64,000 bases of DNA from Dipteris shenzhenensis (lineage: Eukaryota; Polypodiophyta; Polypodiopsida; Gleicheniales): assembly GCA_047967505.1 (NCBI GenBank), contig CM106539.1; one strand, given 5' to 3'. The position numbers and the translations under genes were made by a program. The notes beneath the pieces are model-generated. The model made no database searches. It was not told the origin of the DNA and saw only the letters and a list, made by a program, of their open reading frames with translations. Shown piece by piece: positions 33,142 through 44,457 of this stretch (position 1 is the first letter of the stretch; every line of letters starts with the position of its first letter).

Positions 33142-34510
33142 AATGGCATGTTTGCCGGGAGGGAGATCTACTAATTCCCAGGTGTCATTTTTAGCAATGG
33201 AATGTAACTCAGCTCTCATTGCATCCATCCACTCTTTGCTGCCAAAAGCATCTTTATGGCACAGAGGCTCTTGATTGCTCAAGAAGCCATCTAGGAACTT
33301 GCCTTTGCTGTCTATTGACAGCTGTTTCTTCAATGACTGCATCATGAATAGTGGGATCATTTTGTGCTGGAAGAGAAACCTGCAAATCAGCATGGGGTTG
33401 TGGCTGATTATTGCTTGGTGGAGGGCCTGCAGGAGGCTCATGTTGCTGGTCAAAGTCCTCTTCTGAGGATGGCAGAGGTAACCAAGATTCAAAGGCATCA
33501 AACATGTCAACATCTGGCTTAGCTTTGCAGTCCACAAGAGGAGAAGCTGAATGTTCAGCAAAGATTACATTTCTAATGACAATAATCTTCCCAGTATTTG
33601 GTTGATATAACCGATACCCTCTGCTCTCCTGACTGTAACCAATAAATATGCATTTGATTGCCTTGTCATTAAGCTTATGTCTCAGCTGAGATGGTACATG
33701 AACATATGCAAAAGACCCAAAAACTCTCATGTGTGAAAGTGAAGACTTCCTGCCTTTCCATGCTTCATAAGGTGTAACACTCTTCCATGCCCATGTAGGT
33801 GATCTATTCAGCACATAGTTGGCACACATCACTGCATCAAGCCAAAATTTATTGGGCAAAGACTTGGCCTTAAGCATGCATCTAGCCATCTCCATAGTAG
33901 ACCTGTGTTTCCTTTCAGAAACAAGATTCTGCTGAGGAGCGTAAGGAGTAGTGCATGAGTGAATAATGCCCCGTGAAGACAGAAATGCATCAAACTCCTT
34001 AGACATATACCCTCCCCCCCTATTTGTATTGAGGGTGACAAGCTTGCATCCTGATTCATTCTCAACCGTATTCAGCCACCTCTGAAAGCATAAGAAAACT
34101 TCAGATTTGGCTTTTAAAGGATATACGCAGCAATATCTTGTGAAATCATCAATGAGAGTCATGAAATATTTGTACCCTCCAATGGCATTTGTCCTCATTG
34201 GGCCACAGACATCACTGTGCACTATCTGTAATTTCCTTTGTGAGAGTTTTGGACAATTCTTTTGAAAAGGAAATCGATGCATCTTACCCAAAAGACAACC
34301 CTCACACACATGTTTGGAAACTGTGCGAGTTTGAGGTACATCATTTGCCATCTACTGAGAATGTAGCTTTGCAAGAGCTCTATAATTGAGATGACCCATT
34401 CTCTCATGCCAAAGATGAGTTTCAGCAAGCTGTGAATCTGAAATTGCAAATGCTTCAATAGAAAGTGCAGCTGAGTGATGATCAAGGTGATAAAGCCCCT
34501 TTTGCAAAGT
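33142..34510 (-). pseudogene. copia-1 pol: integrase and linker part
   Basis: 34,500-34,350 reads a pre-integrase block over two frames (AETHLWHERMGHLNYRAL). 34,351-33,254 is open: CEGCLLGKMHRFPF, LQIVHSDVCGPM, then LNTNRGGGYMSKEF where copia has the catalytic RSDNGGEY, so the second catalytic Asp is lost. PQQNLVSERKHRS and MRVFGSFAYVHVP follow. 33,254-33,142 continues into the RT start (MRAELHSIAKNDTWELVDLP) up to the copia-2 insertion. Dead by mutation and by insertion. Confidence 0.9.
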
Positions 34511-34859
34511 GCTAGTGAGAACTATGGCATTATCATCACGAAGATCATAAACTAGGCATCTGACTCAATGTCCTGCAGATGTGACTCAATGTTCTCCATA
34601 TGTCCCAATGTATTGCAATCAAAAGAGAAATTGCAGACAAAATCCCCAAAAAATATAGCCTCAAGGCTTGCAACTGCAGAATTAGGACTTGCTGTCCACA
34701 AAATGACTACAAAAGTGCACCTGTCCCAAGGTATGGACCTCAAAAAGGTAGGCTTTCCAATCTGTTGAAATGTCTTGAAATGATTTCAAACAGTAGAAGG
34801 AAGATAAGGATAACAAAAATCCTCAAAAGCCCCAAATTTTGATAATGTACTGTAAAGTA

Positions 34860-35330
34860 CAAGCTGTACGGACTGCAAGTACAACGTGCTGAGCAGGTAC
34901 GGACTGCAGTGTACAGAACAAGTACGTGCAGTGTACGGATGCATGTACCTGACTGTACGGATACAGATACGTTGTACGGATGCAAGTACTATGATGTACG
35001 TTCTACGACTGTACGGCGATGTAGATTCAAATCTGTATGGCTACTCAGGTACGTTGTACGGCTGTACGAAATGCATATTTGAATCTGTACGGTGGTTAAG
35101 TATGGAACTGTATTGAGTAGGCACAACGGTCAGTACGAACAGTACGGCGATGCAAGTACTGATCTGTACGGTAGTGGAGGTACGTAACAAGTACTGTGTG
35201 CAGAGTCCAACGTACGGTGGCGTAGATACGAAAGTTGTACTATGTAAGTACGAGGCAGGTATAGATCTGTACGATGCAGGTATAAAACCCAGTACGGACA
35301 GGTACAACAGGGAGTCCAGGGGCAGGAAGA
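34860..35330 (-). promoter_or_regulatory. copia-1 leader with about twelve GTACGG words
   Basis: Between the deleted gag and the primer site the plus strand repeats GTACGG/TGTACGG roughly every 30-40 bp, with further GTAC words between. GTAC is the core bound by plant SBP/SPL factors. The same word is clustered in the copia-2 leader, although the rest of the leaders differ. Confidence 0.5.
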
Positions 35331-35343
35331 CGAGCCAAGCCTA

Positions 35344-35355
35344 GCTCTGATACCA
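35344..35355 (-). other. Primer-binding site of copia-1
   Basis: Exact GCTCTGATACCA on the plus strand, next to the LTR start at 35,357. Confidence 0.94.
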
Positions 35356-35356
35356 C

Positions 35357-35589
35357 TGTAGGATCGTTTGAAAAGAGAGAGCGTAGGTTGCAAAAGAGTC
35401 GATGGATTAGCCGTCACGTCAAACCAGGATAATAGAAAAGAAAGAGTACAAAGTACTTGTACCTAGACCTAGGACTAAGTGCCTATGTGGCCTAAAAGGC
35501 ACTAACACTACAAGTGCCTATATTTATGCGTACAAGGCACATACCATGGCTTGTAGGGCATCACTAGAACCACTAGGAGATGGCCTACA
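35357..35589 (-). repeat. copia-1 5' LTR
   Basis: TGTAGG...CCTACA, 233 bp. Matches the left LTR apart from a 20-bp-scale length difference near CTAGGACTAAGTG and the TIR insertion. Plus-strand CCTATATTTATG near 35,517 gives an element-sense TATA box. Confidence 0.9.
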
Positions 35590-36510
35590 ATCCAAGCAGG
35601 ATCAAGATATGCAATCCATCTACAAGGCAGTACTGTCAATCTGATACACTTCGCATCAATGTAGTATTGAATTGCTCAGTGTGGAGAAGAAATTGTCCCT
35701 TCTCCTTTCTTTCTCTTTCTCATGCTTCCTATCCTCTCTTTTGTTCTCTCATTGATCTTATTGATCCCCAAACAAGGGTCCAAGAAAAAGAAGGTCCTTG
35801 TACAGAGGTCGGGATGAGTAGGAAAGGAAAGTGAGCAGTAGGACCAGCAAGAGGGGGGTTGGGGCTGCAAAGTGGGTGACATAAGTAGCCATTGGGGGTT
35901 GCAAGGGGTGGATGGAGGTTGTTGATGGCTAAATAGACAAGCTGAGGGTAGCGAGGGTAGGGGTCATCATGCTAAGCGGACAGGTTGGGACTGCATGAGC
36001 AGACGGGGAAGACGCTAGGGGCATCTTAGGGTTGCTAAGCGAAGGCACTGGGAGTTGAGAGGGCTAGTAGAGGGATGCTAAGTTGAAGGGTTGGGAGTGG
36101 ACAAGAGTGGTAGGGGAAGCAAAGCCGAAAGGCTAGGGGATGAGGGGTGGAAAGTCCGAGTTGAGCGCAAGGGTTGGGGGCTAAGTGAGGTGGTAACGGG
36201 GTGGGGATGAGTCGGGTGGAAAGTAGGAGTCGAGCCAAGGGGCTACGGGATAAGAGGGGTAGCAAGGCGGAGCTAAGCACAGGGACTAGACGCTGAGCAA
36301 GGGGTGGGAAGGTGGACTAGAGAGGAGAGACTCCAAGCTGAGTAACATGGCAAACGGGAGCTAAGCAAAGCACTGTAGGTAAAGCAGGGTCGCAAGAGGA
36401 ACTAGCTGAAGACTAAGCAAACTTTAGGAGACAACCGAGCGAACGGGCTGGGGGCTGAGCGGTGTGGCAAGGGGGACCGTTGAGCAGGTTGGCACGTGGA
36501 GCTAAGGTGA
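35590..36510. other. LIG4 intron, degenerate G-rich repeats
   Basis: 35,850-36,500 repeats loosely a GGGNNGCTAAGCNNAGGGGCT-like theme without a fixed period. No gene seen. Confidence 0.4.
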
Positions 36511-36515
36511 GAGAG

Positions 36516-36552
<37 letters not shown>

Positions 36553-36649
36553 CAGGGACAGAAAGAGAGAGAGAGAGAGAGTTTACTACTCTCTACGAAA
36601 GACCAAAGGCTCTATGAGACTTTTAAAATCGTCTTTGGTAGACATTAAT

Positions 36650-36692
<43 letters not shown>
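36511..36692. repeat. Two opposed family-C LINE 3' tails with GA/CT microsatellites
   Basis: On the minus strand AGTCTCATAGAGCC, TTTGGTCTTT and GTAAACTCTCTC match the family-C tail seen at 40,890. On the plus strand CGTCTTTGGTAGAC and ATTAATAAACTCTCTC match it again, pointing right. The pair is flanked by (GA)n on the left and (CT)n on the right, so the whole unit is a rough palindrome. Confidence 0.6.
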
Positions 36693-36693
<1 letters not shown>

Positions 36694-37116
36694 CCCCTGT
36701 TATCCTGCTTCAACAACATGTATCCACTTGCTTGGTACTATTTCTTTTTGTTTTTCAATAGTATGCTTATTAAGAATTTTCCTACTGTTCAGTTACGGTC
36801 AATGGGGACTAGGTCTAGCATTTGAAGGTGGACCCCCTTGCTTGGGGTTATGGGCATTAGTGACCCACAAGAGTGATGGCCTCTCTTTGAGAGGGACATC
36901 TGGAAACCACACCCCACCTGAGTACCCAAACATGGGACCAATCAAATGCACAGATTGCATACTGACCTAGGAACCATTCAAGAGAATGTTCCCTGAGCTT
37001 TGGGTGTGGGCCTGGCAGCATGCCAAGAGTAATGGAGATACAAGATAAGACGACAAACAAATGAGCTCAGTATGGCTCAATTATGACCTTAGAGTACGTC
37101 AATAGATAGTCCAAGC
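36693..37116. other. LIG4 intron, nothing recognised
   Basis: Mixed-composition sequence with only short open frames. Confidence 0.5.
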
Positions 37117-38509
37117 TGTTAGGAACCCGTGGGTGCGACAGGTGCGACAGAATTGAATTCTGACAACTTTGAAATTTTAGGGTTTTTGGGAGTGACACGT
37201 GGCAGACTACCACATGGAATCTGAGCTAGCAGGTCAGTCCACCTGTCCCCCACATGTAGCAGCATGCATGGCAAGTGGCAGGGCATGCAGGCCAAGTGTA
37301 TGGCCCCAAATCTGGTAGATTTGGGGCAGGTTGTGGGCTGTCCTCTTTGGGACTGCAGCCCACCAAAAATCTGGGACAAGTGTCCACCTTCCACTCTAAG
37401 CCTTGGGGGGGGGGGGGGCTGAGCCTATAAAAGAAGGCCTCTCCCCTTCATTCCACACATGAAAAAAACTTTTTTTCTCCCTCCTTTTGGTTGATGTAGC
37501 AGAACCTCTCCAGCTCCTTGGGTGCAGCCAGCTTCTCCCCAGGCCATTCTCTCACCTCAGCAGCACTTACTCTCTCTACAGCAGCACACTCTCTCTCTAC
37601 AGTTCCAGCCCCTCCTCTCCAGAAATCTGCCCCTCTCAGCTCTTCTAGAACAGCAGCAGCATCCTCTCTCCTTCTCCTAGCCTGGAGCAGCCACAGCCCC
37701 TTTCTCTCTCCTGCTGCAGTCTTTCTCTCTCTACTGCAGAATTTCTCTCTCTACTGTTCCAGCCCATTCCCCTTGCAGAAATCTGCCTTTCTTTGCACCT
37801 CTGGAGCAGCAGCAGCTCCTCTCTTACATCCCCTCCCTTGGGATCAGCATTGGCACTCTCTCTCTACAGCTATCACTCCATAAAGGCTTTCTCTCTCTAG
37901 CCTATAGGCTGTTTTTCTAAGCTGTTCTCATTCCAGCCCCATTTCCACACTCTCCTCACCCAAGGGAGCTTCAGAGGCATCAAGGACTTCATCTACAAAA
38001 GGGTCAAGTCACGAAGGGAGTCTGTATTGTCCAGTTTATCTCATTTACAGCACTATTTCATGTTTTTTCTACTATCTTTCTAGAAACTAGTGCTTGCCTC
38101 TAATGTTGGATGTAAGTGGTGATTCTTGCAGGCTTCTTCCTTGTGGATTCGGCAAGCCAAGCGTTGAAACCTGAACTTGGAGTCCTCCTTTTTGTTGTCC
38201 ACCTTGTACATATGCTCTTGAGTCTTGTATCTAGGTCCTAGGTTTTCACTGAGTTCATCAGTTTGGAAGGTGCAGTGCATCTTGGTCTTGTATCTCCATT
38301 TTCAAGAATAAAGTGAGCCTGGGTAAGGGGGGGGGGGCCGTCTTGGCCCCTCAATCATATTGCAATTTCCAATGATGTCACTTTGTGTTTAAGCTGTATA
38401 AGTCTTAATTCTAGCTTAATTGCAATCTCTTAAGTTCAAGGATATGTGTTTGGCAACTCGCAATCATTTCATTCAAACACCTCTGAATTGATAGAAAGCA
38501 CCGAGTAGT
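37117..38509 (+). repeat. Possible solo LTR
   Basis: Begins TGTTAGGAACCC. It has a strong TATA-like box (TATAAAAGAAGG at 37,426) followed by a CT-rich leader-like stretch with CAGCAGC repeats, and AATAAA at 38,307. No ORF belongs to it. I could not find a matching CA end or a target duplication, so a promoter-bearing fragment of another kind is also possible. Confidence 0.35.
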
Positions 38510-40975
38510 TTACACTCCCTCACCACTCACTGACACCCAGGTGTGGTTTGATTATGCACACACACTCTATGATATCCCCAACCAGCCAGCCCCTAACCCC
38601 TCACATATGCCACGCCCCACATCCTGCACCCTCTTCACTAGGGGCGGGGTTAAGGATGCCGCAATGAAACTTCATAATGGTCGAGCGAAGGATCATGAGG
38701 GACTATGCACTGAGTTCTTTGCATATGGCATTAACCTCCTAGCCCCAATCTTAGCAAAGCTATTTAATGAAGCTGTTTCTTTGGGGTTTCCACGCACCTG
38801 GACCATTGATACTATCTCACCCATTCACAAGGCAGGGGATCCCATGAGTCCGGACAACTACAAGACCGTTATGATTGGACATGTAATGTCCAAGATCTAT
38901 GCATCAGTACTTGTTTCCGAGGTCAGCAGATTTGCGGAGGGTCGAGGACTTAAAGCCGCAGGATAGGCCGGATTCCGGCATGATCATGGGACCATGGACC
39001 ACATTCTCATGCTCAGATGTATCATCGAGCAAGCGAGGGCACAGAAGCAGAGGGTTTACTGTTGCTTTCTGGACTTCCGCAAGGCATTTAACACGGTTCC
39101 GAGAGCCCGCCTCATATGGCGCCTACAAGATTTGGGTTATGGCCAGGAGATCATTTGGGCTGTCATGGCACTTTCTGAGAGTTTCAGGCAGAGTCCGGAC
39201 AAGATCTAGGTGGAGAGACAAGATCATGAGCACTATCGGGATCAAACAAGGATGTCCATTATCACCTACCTTGTTTGGCCTATACATTGATGAGCTTGAG
39301 ATGGTGATGCAGACACAAGGAGGGTAGGTTGCTCTCTTGCGGGCACGCTGATCCGGATATTGCTTTACGCAAATTCTTTTCCGGACCCACCTTCACTATG
39401 AGACCCACGATGCAGACACGCTTGAGCAGAGGATATGCTTCATTGGCTAGACTAGAGAGATAGCGCTTACGTTCCCTCTTTCAAGATCCACGGACCAAAG
39501 GGTTGCTTTTTGACTCCTTGGTCCGTCGAGCAGGGATGTATGTCAGTCCATGCTGGGGGCTAGACTTGTCAGATACAAAGTGGGCCAAGGTGGAGCGGCT
39601 ATAAGCTCTCATGTTATCACAGATGATCCGTGGTAAGCCATCCATTCCTCACCAGATCATTTGGGTGGAGATTGGGTCACCCCCATTACAGCTAGATGCT
39701 GCATTTCAGGTCATCACGTATCTGTATGGAGTTAGGGAGTATGGGGGTTACACCTCTGGGTGTAGCAGGCTACCTTGGCTAGCACTGTCCTCTTCTATGG
39801 CGCTGGTATGCACGCACAGAGAGATGGTTCAAGGGACTAGGGCTCCACATGGATAGACTACCCCCATTCCAGTACAACATGGATGCTCCGTTTTCTCCCC
39901 TCATATCACATGAGGTCAACCAGGGTATCCGTGAAAATCTATTACAGCTACACACATTCCGGACTTGGCTGGGCCCGAGTGATCTTCCAGTGAAGCTCGG
40001 CTTCTACAGAGATCACTTCTTACATATCACAGCGGAGGGTTTCATTGACCCACCAAGGTACACTCAGATTTATTTACCCCCCTCACTCAGGACCTCTCTT
40101 GGGCAGTTCCGGGTCTCTTCACATAGACTTTGTATCGAGAGCGGCAGAGCAGAGCAACTACCCAGGGAGAGGCGCATATGCACACTGTGTGACATGCAGG
40201 AGGTTGAGACAGAGGAGCACTTCATCTTCAGGTGTCCTATTTACTATGAGATCCGCGGGCGTTTCTACTACCTCTTTAGAGATAGCTATGGGGTTTTGGC
40301 TCGACTCATCTCCTACCCAGACAAGCGATGTTTGGCAGGTTTCGTTCATGATGCACTCAGACTCTGCGAGAGATACTCCGCGCACGGCGACAGGAGCAGA
40401 CTTCTTCCTTGGCTGATCCCTCTCAGAGTTCTATCACGAAGTTTTTCCAGCCACATCACATGGACACCCACGGGACGAGGCCTCGACATAACCGTGACCC
40501 GGAGCCTGTGACTCGACAACTCAGACAGAGACACACAGATCACACTTGGGGACATCCCTTCCATGTTTAGAGTCGGGTCTCGCCCGACAGGGGTCACAGT
40601 AGCCCTGGTTAGACGCAGAGCTATGACCAGGAGACATGCCAAGGCTGCACCTTTGAGTGGACGACACCACTCTATCGCCGATTTCATGCCCCCATTGCCA
40701 CATCTACCCTGATTTCTTGATGGTGGTGATGATGAGCAGGAGGAGGAGATAGTCGACTACCGACATGACATGACTATGTTGTATCTAGGATTTAGTACTG
40801 ACATTCTGCATATTTTGCATTCGCATTGGTGTGGATGCTCGTTTAGTAGCTCCACCACCACAGCTCGTTTGTGCCAGGTTTTTCATAGTCTCATAGACCC
40901 ATCGGTCTTCCGAAGACTTTAATAAACTTTCTTTCTTTCTTTCTCTCTCTCTCTCTCCTCCAGCTCCATACATCT
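38510..40975 (+). mobile_element. Family-C LINE copy C1 (jockey/CR1-like), 5'-truncated
   Basis: Coding remnants: LHNGRAKDHEGLCTEFFAY; SPDNYKTVMIGHVMSKIYAS; CCFLDFRKAFNTVPRARL; IGIKQGCPLSPTLFGLYIDE. The frame then jumps from ILLYAN straight to FSGP, deleting about 200 bp with the catalytic Asp pair. An open C-terminal frame (39,849-40,511) has a CCHC finger CTLCDMQEVETEEHFIFRC. A PCNA-interaction-type motif QSSITKFF lies at 40,424-40,447, in the frame next to that ORF. The 3' end is a hairpin (AGACC/GGTCT), AATAAACTTTC and (CTTT)n(CT)n. Confidence 0.85.
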
Positions 40976-41955
40976 AGGGCTTAGGGGGGAGAGGAGCTCT
41001 CCACCAAGATCCAGTTCTACCATATTCAATTCCTGAGGATCTCAGAGCACGGTCTTGTAATCAAACCTCAGTATCTTGAGGACAGGAGAGTTTCACATGC
41101 ACTGAGGATCGCCATTGGTCAGTTACAAGTCTCGTCACATCAGTTGCAGATTGAGGCAGGGAGAGCTGCAGGCATACCCAGAGAGTAGAGGACTTGCACA
41201 CTATGCCAGATGGGGGAGATCGAGACGGAGGAGCATTTTCTATGTGTCTGCCCAGTCTATTATGAGATCCGAGGACGATATCACTTCCTCTTTCAAGAGG
41301 GACATGGCTTTGGTCCACTCACACGGTTGATACATTTTCACGATCAAGTCTGTGTTGGGCTCTACCTGCTTGAGATGCGCCGATAGAGAGACACACTGAT
41401 GCAACAGGCCAAAGAGCAGCATGGACTGATGCCACAGGTCACCATCGACAGATCACAAACTTTTGTTACAGACTTCTATGATCGGAGTCAGCTGCCAATG
41501 TAGCTGAGGGACTCGGGAGAGGAGCTTGATGAGATGAGAGCATCGTGGATCAATAGTAGGACTGTCCACCACGATGCGGTCAGACGAGTGACACACACTC
41601 CACGTGTGACATGGAGAGAGCCCAGAGTACGCACAATCGAGGTCCGGTCTATCTCATCCCTTCTCAGAGGCGACGGCCAGAGACGAGGCATCACCCTTGA
41701 TGTAGCCCACCGGATCCAGAGATGGAGGAGACCACGCCCTCCCCCATGTCGCGAGACAACTCGACAAACACAGATACGAGAGCTTCTCACATCTCATTAG
41801 AGTGCCACCAGGTTACCTTGGATATATGGAACCTGAGCACGCACTAGGAGTGCTAGCCCTGAGCGCCTGACACGCTTCTGTTACTTTGCTAATCTAGTAT
41901 TTTGCTCCCACCAAAGGTGGGGTCTATCTAGCTGTGCTCACTGGATCTCTACTGT
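40976..41955 (+). mobile_element. Family-C LINE copy C3, 3' part only
   Basis: Starts immediately after the C1 tail. Encodes in broken frames the RVSHALRIAIGQLQVSSHQL block and the finger CTLCQMGEIETEEHFLCVC. QTFVTDFY lies at 41,456-41,479, then a C-terminal extension to a stop near 41,799. No RT. 41,956-42,116 holds nothing I recognise. Confidence 0.75.
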
Positions 41956-42116
41956 GTCTCATCCCTACCTACCCCTAGCTGTAGTCACTGAAGAAAAAAA
42001 TTAGTGATCATCCTTTGAATAGGCTATCATAGTCCCCCTTGTGCACTCGCAAGAGCTGATCTCTATGTCGCTGGGACTCAAGAAATAAGCTAGCCACACA
42101 TCGTGCCAAAAATCTC

Positions 42117-42340
42117 TTAGTGGGTCACGAACGCTTCTGAATAGACAATGGTGCCATCCGCCCTCTGCTCGTCATGTCTCAACCTGTACTTATGCGAAGA
42201 TACTGAAAACTGCCTAAGCAAGATCCTCAATGCATGCGGAAAATGGATCTCAGTGTAGCCCAGTGGTTCCATAAACCCCTTCTTTGAGATCCGTAAGTAG
42301 TGTTTATTGGCACGTTTAGGTTGTTCGATTCTCATGATGC
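42117..42340 (-). pseudogene. Family-C LINE fragment C4
   Basis: Minus-strand HYLRISKKGFMEPLGYTEIH, then ALRILLRQFSVSSHKYRLRH matches the C2 block QISHEGFITPPGYTQLH...ALRISLGQFRVSSHQ. Short and broken. Confidence 0.7.
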
Positions 42341-43451
42341 ATTTCTGCCTTGAGCTTGCTCTTTGAGTGCACGATAGTCAACGCACAAACAAAATGAACC
42401 ATCTTTCTTCTGTACGAGAAGTACAGGGGACAAAATGGAGAGGCATTGGGCTGAATCAGCCCTTTGGACAACAAGTCCTGCACTTGGGCCATGATTTCTT
42501 CTCGCTAAGTTGCACTAACAATGTAGAGGGGCCTATTAGGTGGGTCACTGCCAGGAATAAGCTGTATGCAATTATCTTTAGGTCTCTCAGGAGGTAACTC
42601 CCCGGGTTTTGGAAAAAATGGTTTTGGCCATTCAATCTTCTATTTTTTTTTAATCTATTTCTGTTTTGTATATATACGTGGCAAAGCATCTGAAAAACAG
42701 TCTTTAAAGTTTACAAGAAACTGAAATTTATCTTTATGATCCTCATTCATTATAGCATGCATTTCAACATCTCTTTCTTTAATTTTATTGCTTTTCCAAC
42801 TGAAACATTAGATGCAATGGGGAAGGTCTTCCCTCTATTCCTAGCAACAAAACGCTGCGTTTGACCCATATGTGCAACCTCAAGCACTCTTTCAAGAAGG
42901 GATAACTTCACTACCTTATGATGAAACCAAGGCATTCCCAAAACTACATCATGATGTTTTATCAACGGAGTAACAGTAGGCACAAGGTCCCCATGGAACA
43001 TCTGGTTTACATCAAGGACCCTCCCAACTCTTCCGTCTTTATTTCTAAGCCTCAAGGCTATATCTTCTGAGATGAAATTGTATGTAGCCCTTGGATCAAA
43101 CAATATGAGCACCTGCTAGTCTCTTATCTTGCCCCAAGAAAGCAGCAACTCTCCTTCCTCCAAATTTGTCACTCTACCCAAAACATCCGGAATTCCTCCC
43201 GCCATTGGTTTTTGTTGTCCTGGTGGCTTTCTTTGCTCTTTAGTACCCAAAGGTTTCTCAGCGCACTGGGCAGCCACATGCCGCTCTTTTCCACACCTCA
43301 AACATTTCCCCTCCTTGCTGAAATTAGCTATCTGCTAAGGAAAAAATTGAGGTTTACCTTTGAAGGCTTTCTATGATTGGTTCCCCCTTAGCTTCTGAGG
43401 CTGAAATTCCCTTGTCTGAGCCTTGCGAAACTCCTTTTTCTTGGACTGAAC

Positions 43452-43465
43452 TGTGGCTGGCTTTT
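43452..43465. repeat. Target-site duplication of LINE-E, left copy
   Basis: TGTGGCTGGCTTTT, repeated at 50,834-50,847. Confidence 0.93.
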
Positions 43466-43845
43466 TTTTTTTTTCAAAGAAAGGAACCTTCTATTAATGC
43501 TTGAAAACTTTCATACAACACAGCAGCCCTGAAGGTGCTGAGTATGGAACAAAAACCGGAAAGACTGAAAGAAAGAACCGGCCTGTTCCAAAGAAATCCA
43601 GCTCACTACCTAGGGGATCTCTAGTCAGGGGCTAATAGCCAAGTTGGGGGACTATACAACCAGTGAATCCCTTGCAGGGTGAAGAGGTAGAAAAACCCTA
43701 CAGGCCAAGCCTTGCAGAAACGAGAACGCCTCTCGATAGTCGCCCTGGAGCCTAGAATCCCACGCTCCCAGGTGGTCTGTAGTGTGTATATGATGTCCTG
43801 CCAGATGGCGACTAGGGTAGCCAAGGGTGGAACCGGGTACTCACC

Positions 43846-44152
43846 ATAGTTTCCACGCGTTTCGGAAACGGGGGTGCGGAGCACGGCGGGAAACGGCGTT
43901 TCGGAGTTTCGGCCTAACGGGGAAACGGAGTTTCGGTTTTAGGGTTTAATACATACATATATAATTAATAAAAACATTACAAAAGCTTGAAAAATAGTAA
44001 ATACATCTTTGCTCAAGTTCAATATAAATCTTTGATTTATCACATCAATCTATGAAAAAACAGAAAAACGGAAACGCTGTTTCCAGGGACGAAAACGTTT
44101 CCGAAACGTTTCGGCGTTTCGCCCAGGCCGAAACGGCGTTTCTGGAAACTAT
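43846..44152. mobile_element. 307-bp non-autonomous TIR element in LINE-E
   Basis: Perfect 10-bp inverted ends ATAGTTTCCA/TGGAAACTAT and a perfect 10-bp target duplication GGTACTCACC (43,836-43,845 and 44,153-44,162). Subterminal zones are dense in GTTTCGG/GAAACG words in both orientations; the centre is AT-rich (TAATACATACATATATAATT). No ORF. Same architecture as the element at 24,504. Confidence 0.9.
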
Positions 44153-44457
44153 GGTACTCACCCATCACAAGACTGCAACGAGCCACCCAAATGTTCCATG
44201 CCGTGATGCAGGCTACCACCTCCCAAACGTTCCCCTCCCTAGGAGGAGGATGAGCTAGGCTGTCAGGAGGGACTGCCTCGTGGAGTGCTATCCTTTGGAT
44301 GCTCTGACCCTATATTTGGTAGGCTGGAGAGATCTCATCAATCTGAAGCGCATGTCCTCTCTCTGTCAACTAGGCCACCATCCCCCAGGTGTAGTCTCTC
44401 TGAAGACACTGCATATGTGTCATGATCTTGAGGGCTCCCATCCAAATCCTCGTTGCG

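Larger units (their letters stand above)
24272..35589 (-). mobile_element. Ty1/copia element (copia-1), disrupted
   Basis: 3' LTR 24,272-25,162 (split by a TIR element), 5' LTR 35,357-35,589, primer site at 35,344-35,355, and polypurine tract CATGGAGGGGGG in element sense beside the 3' LTR. LTR ends form TGTAGG...CCTACA. The order integrase then RT then RNase H defines copia. Gag and most of the protease are gone, and a complete copia-2 is inserted in the integrase-RT region. Flanking pentamers (GTATC and ATCCA) do not match, so a target duplication is not visible. Without insertions it is about 4.2 kb. Confidence 0.92.

Noticed and set aside
35041-35417. Tyr/Pro-rich ORFs on the minus strand near 35.2 kb
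   Set aside because: They arise from repeated GTACGG/CCGTAC words in the copia-1 leader.
24267-35594. Target duplication for copia-1
   Set aside because: Flanking bases GTATC and ATCCA do not match; not claimed.
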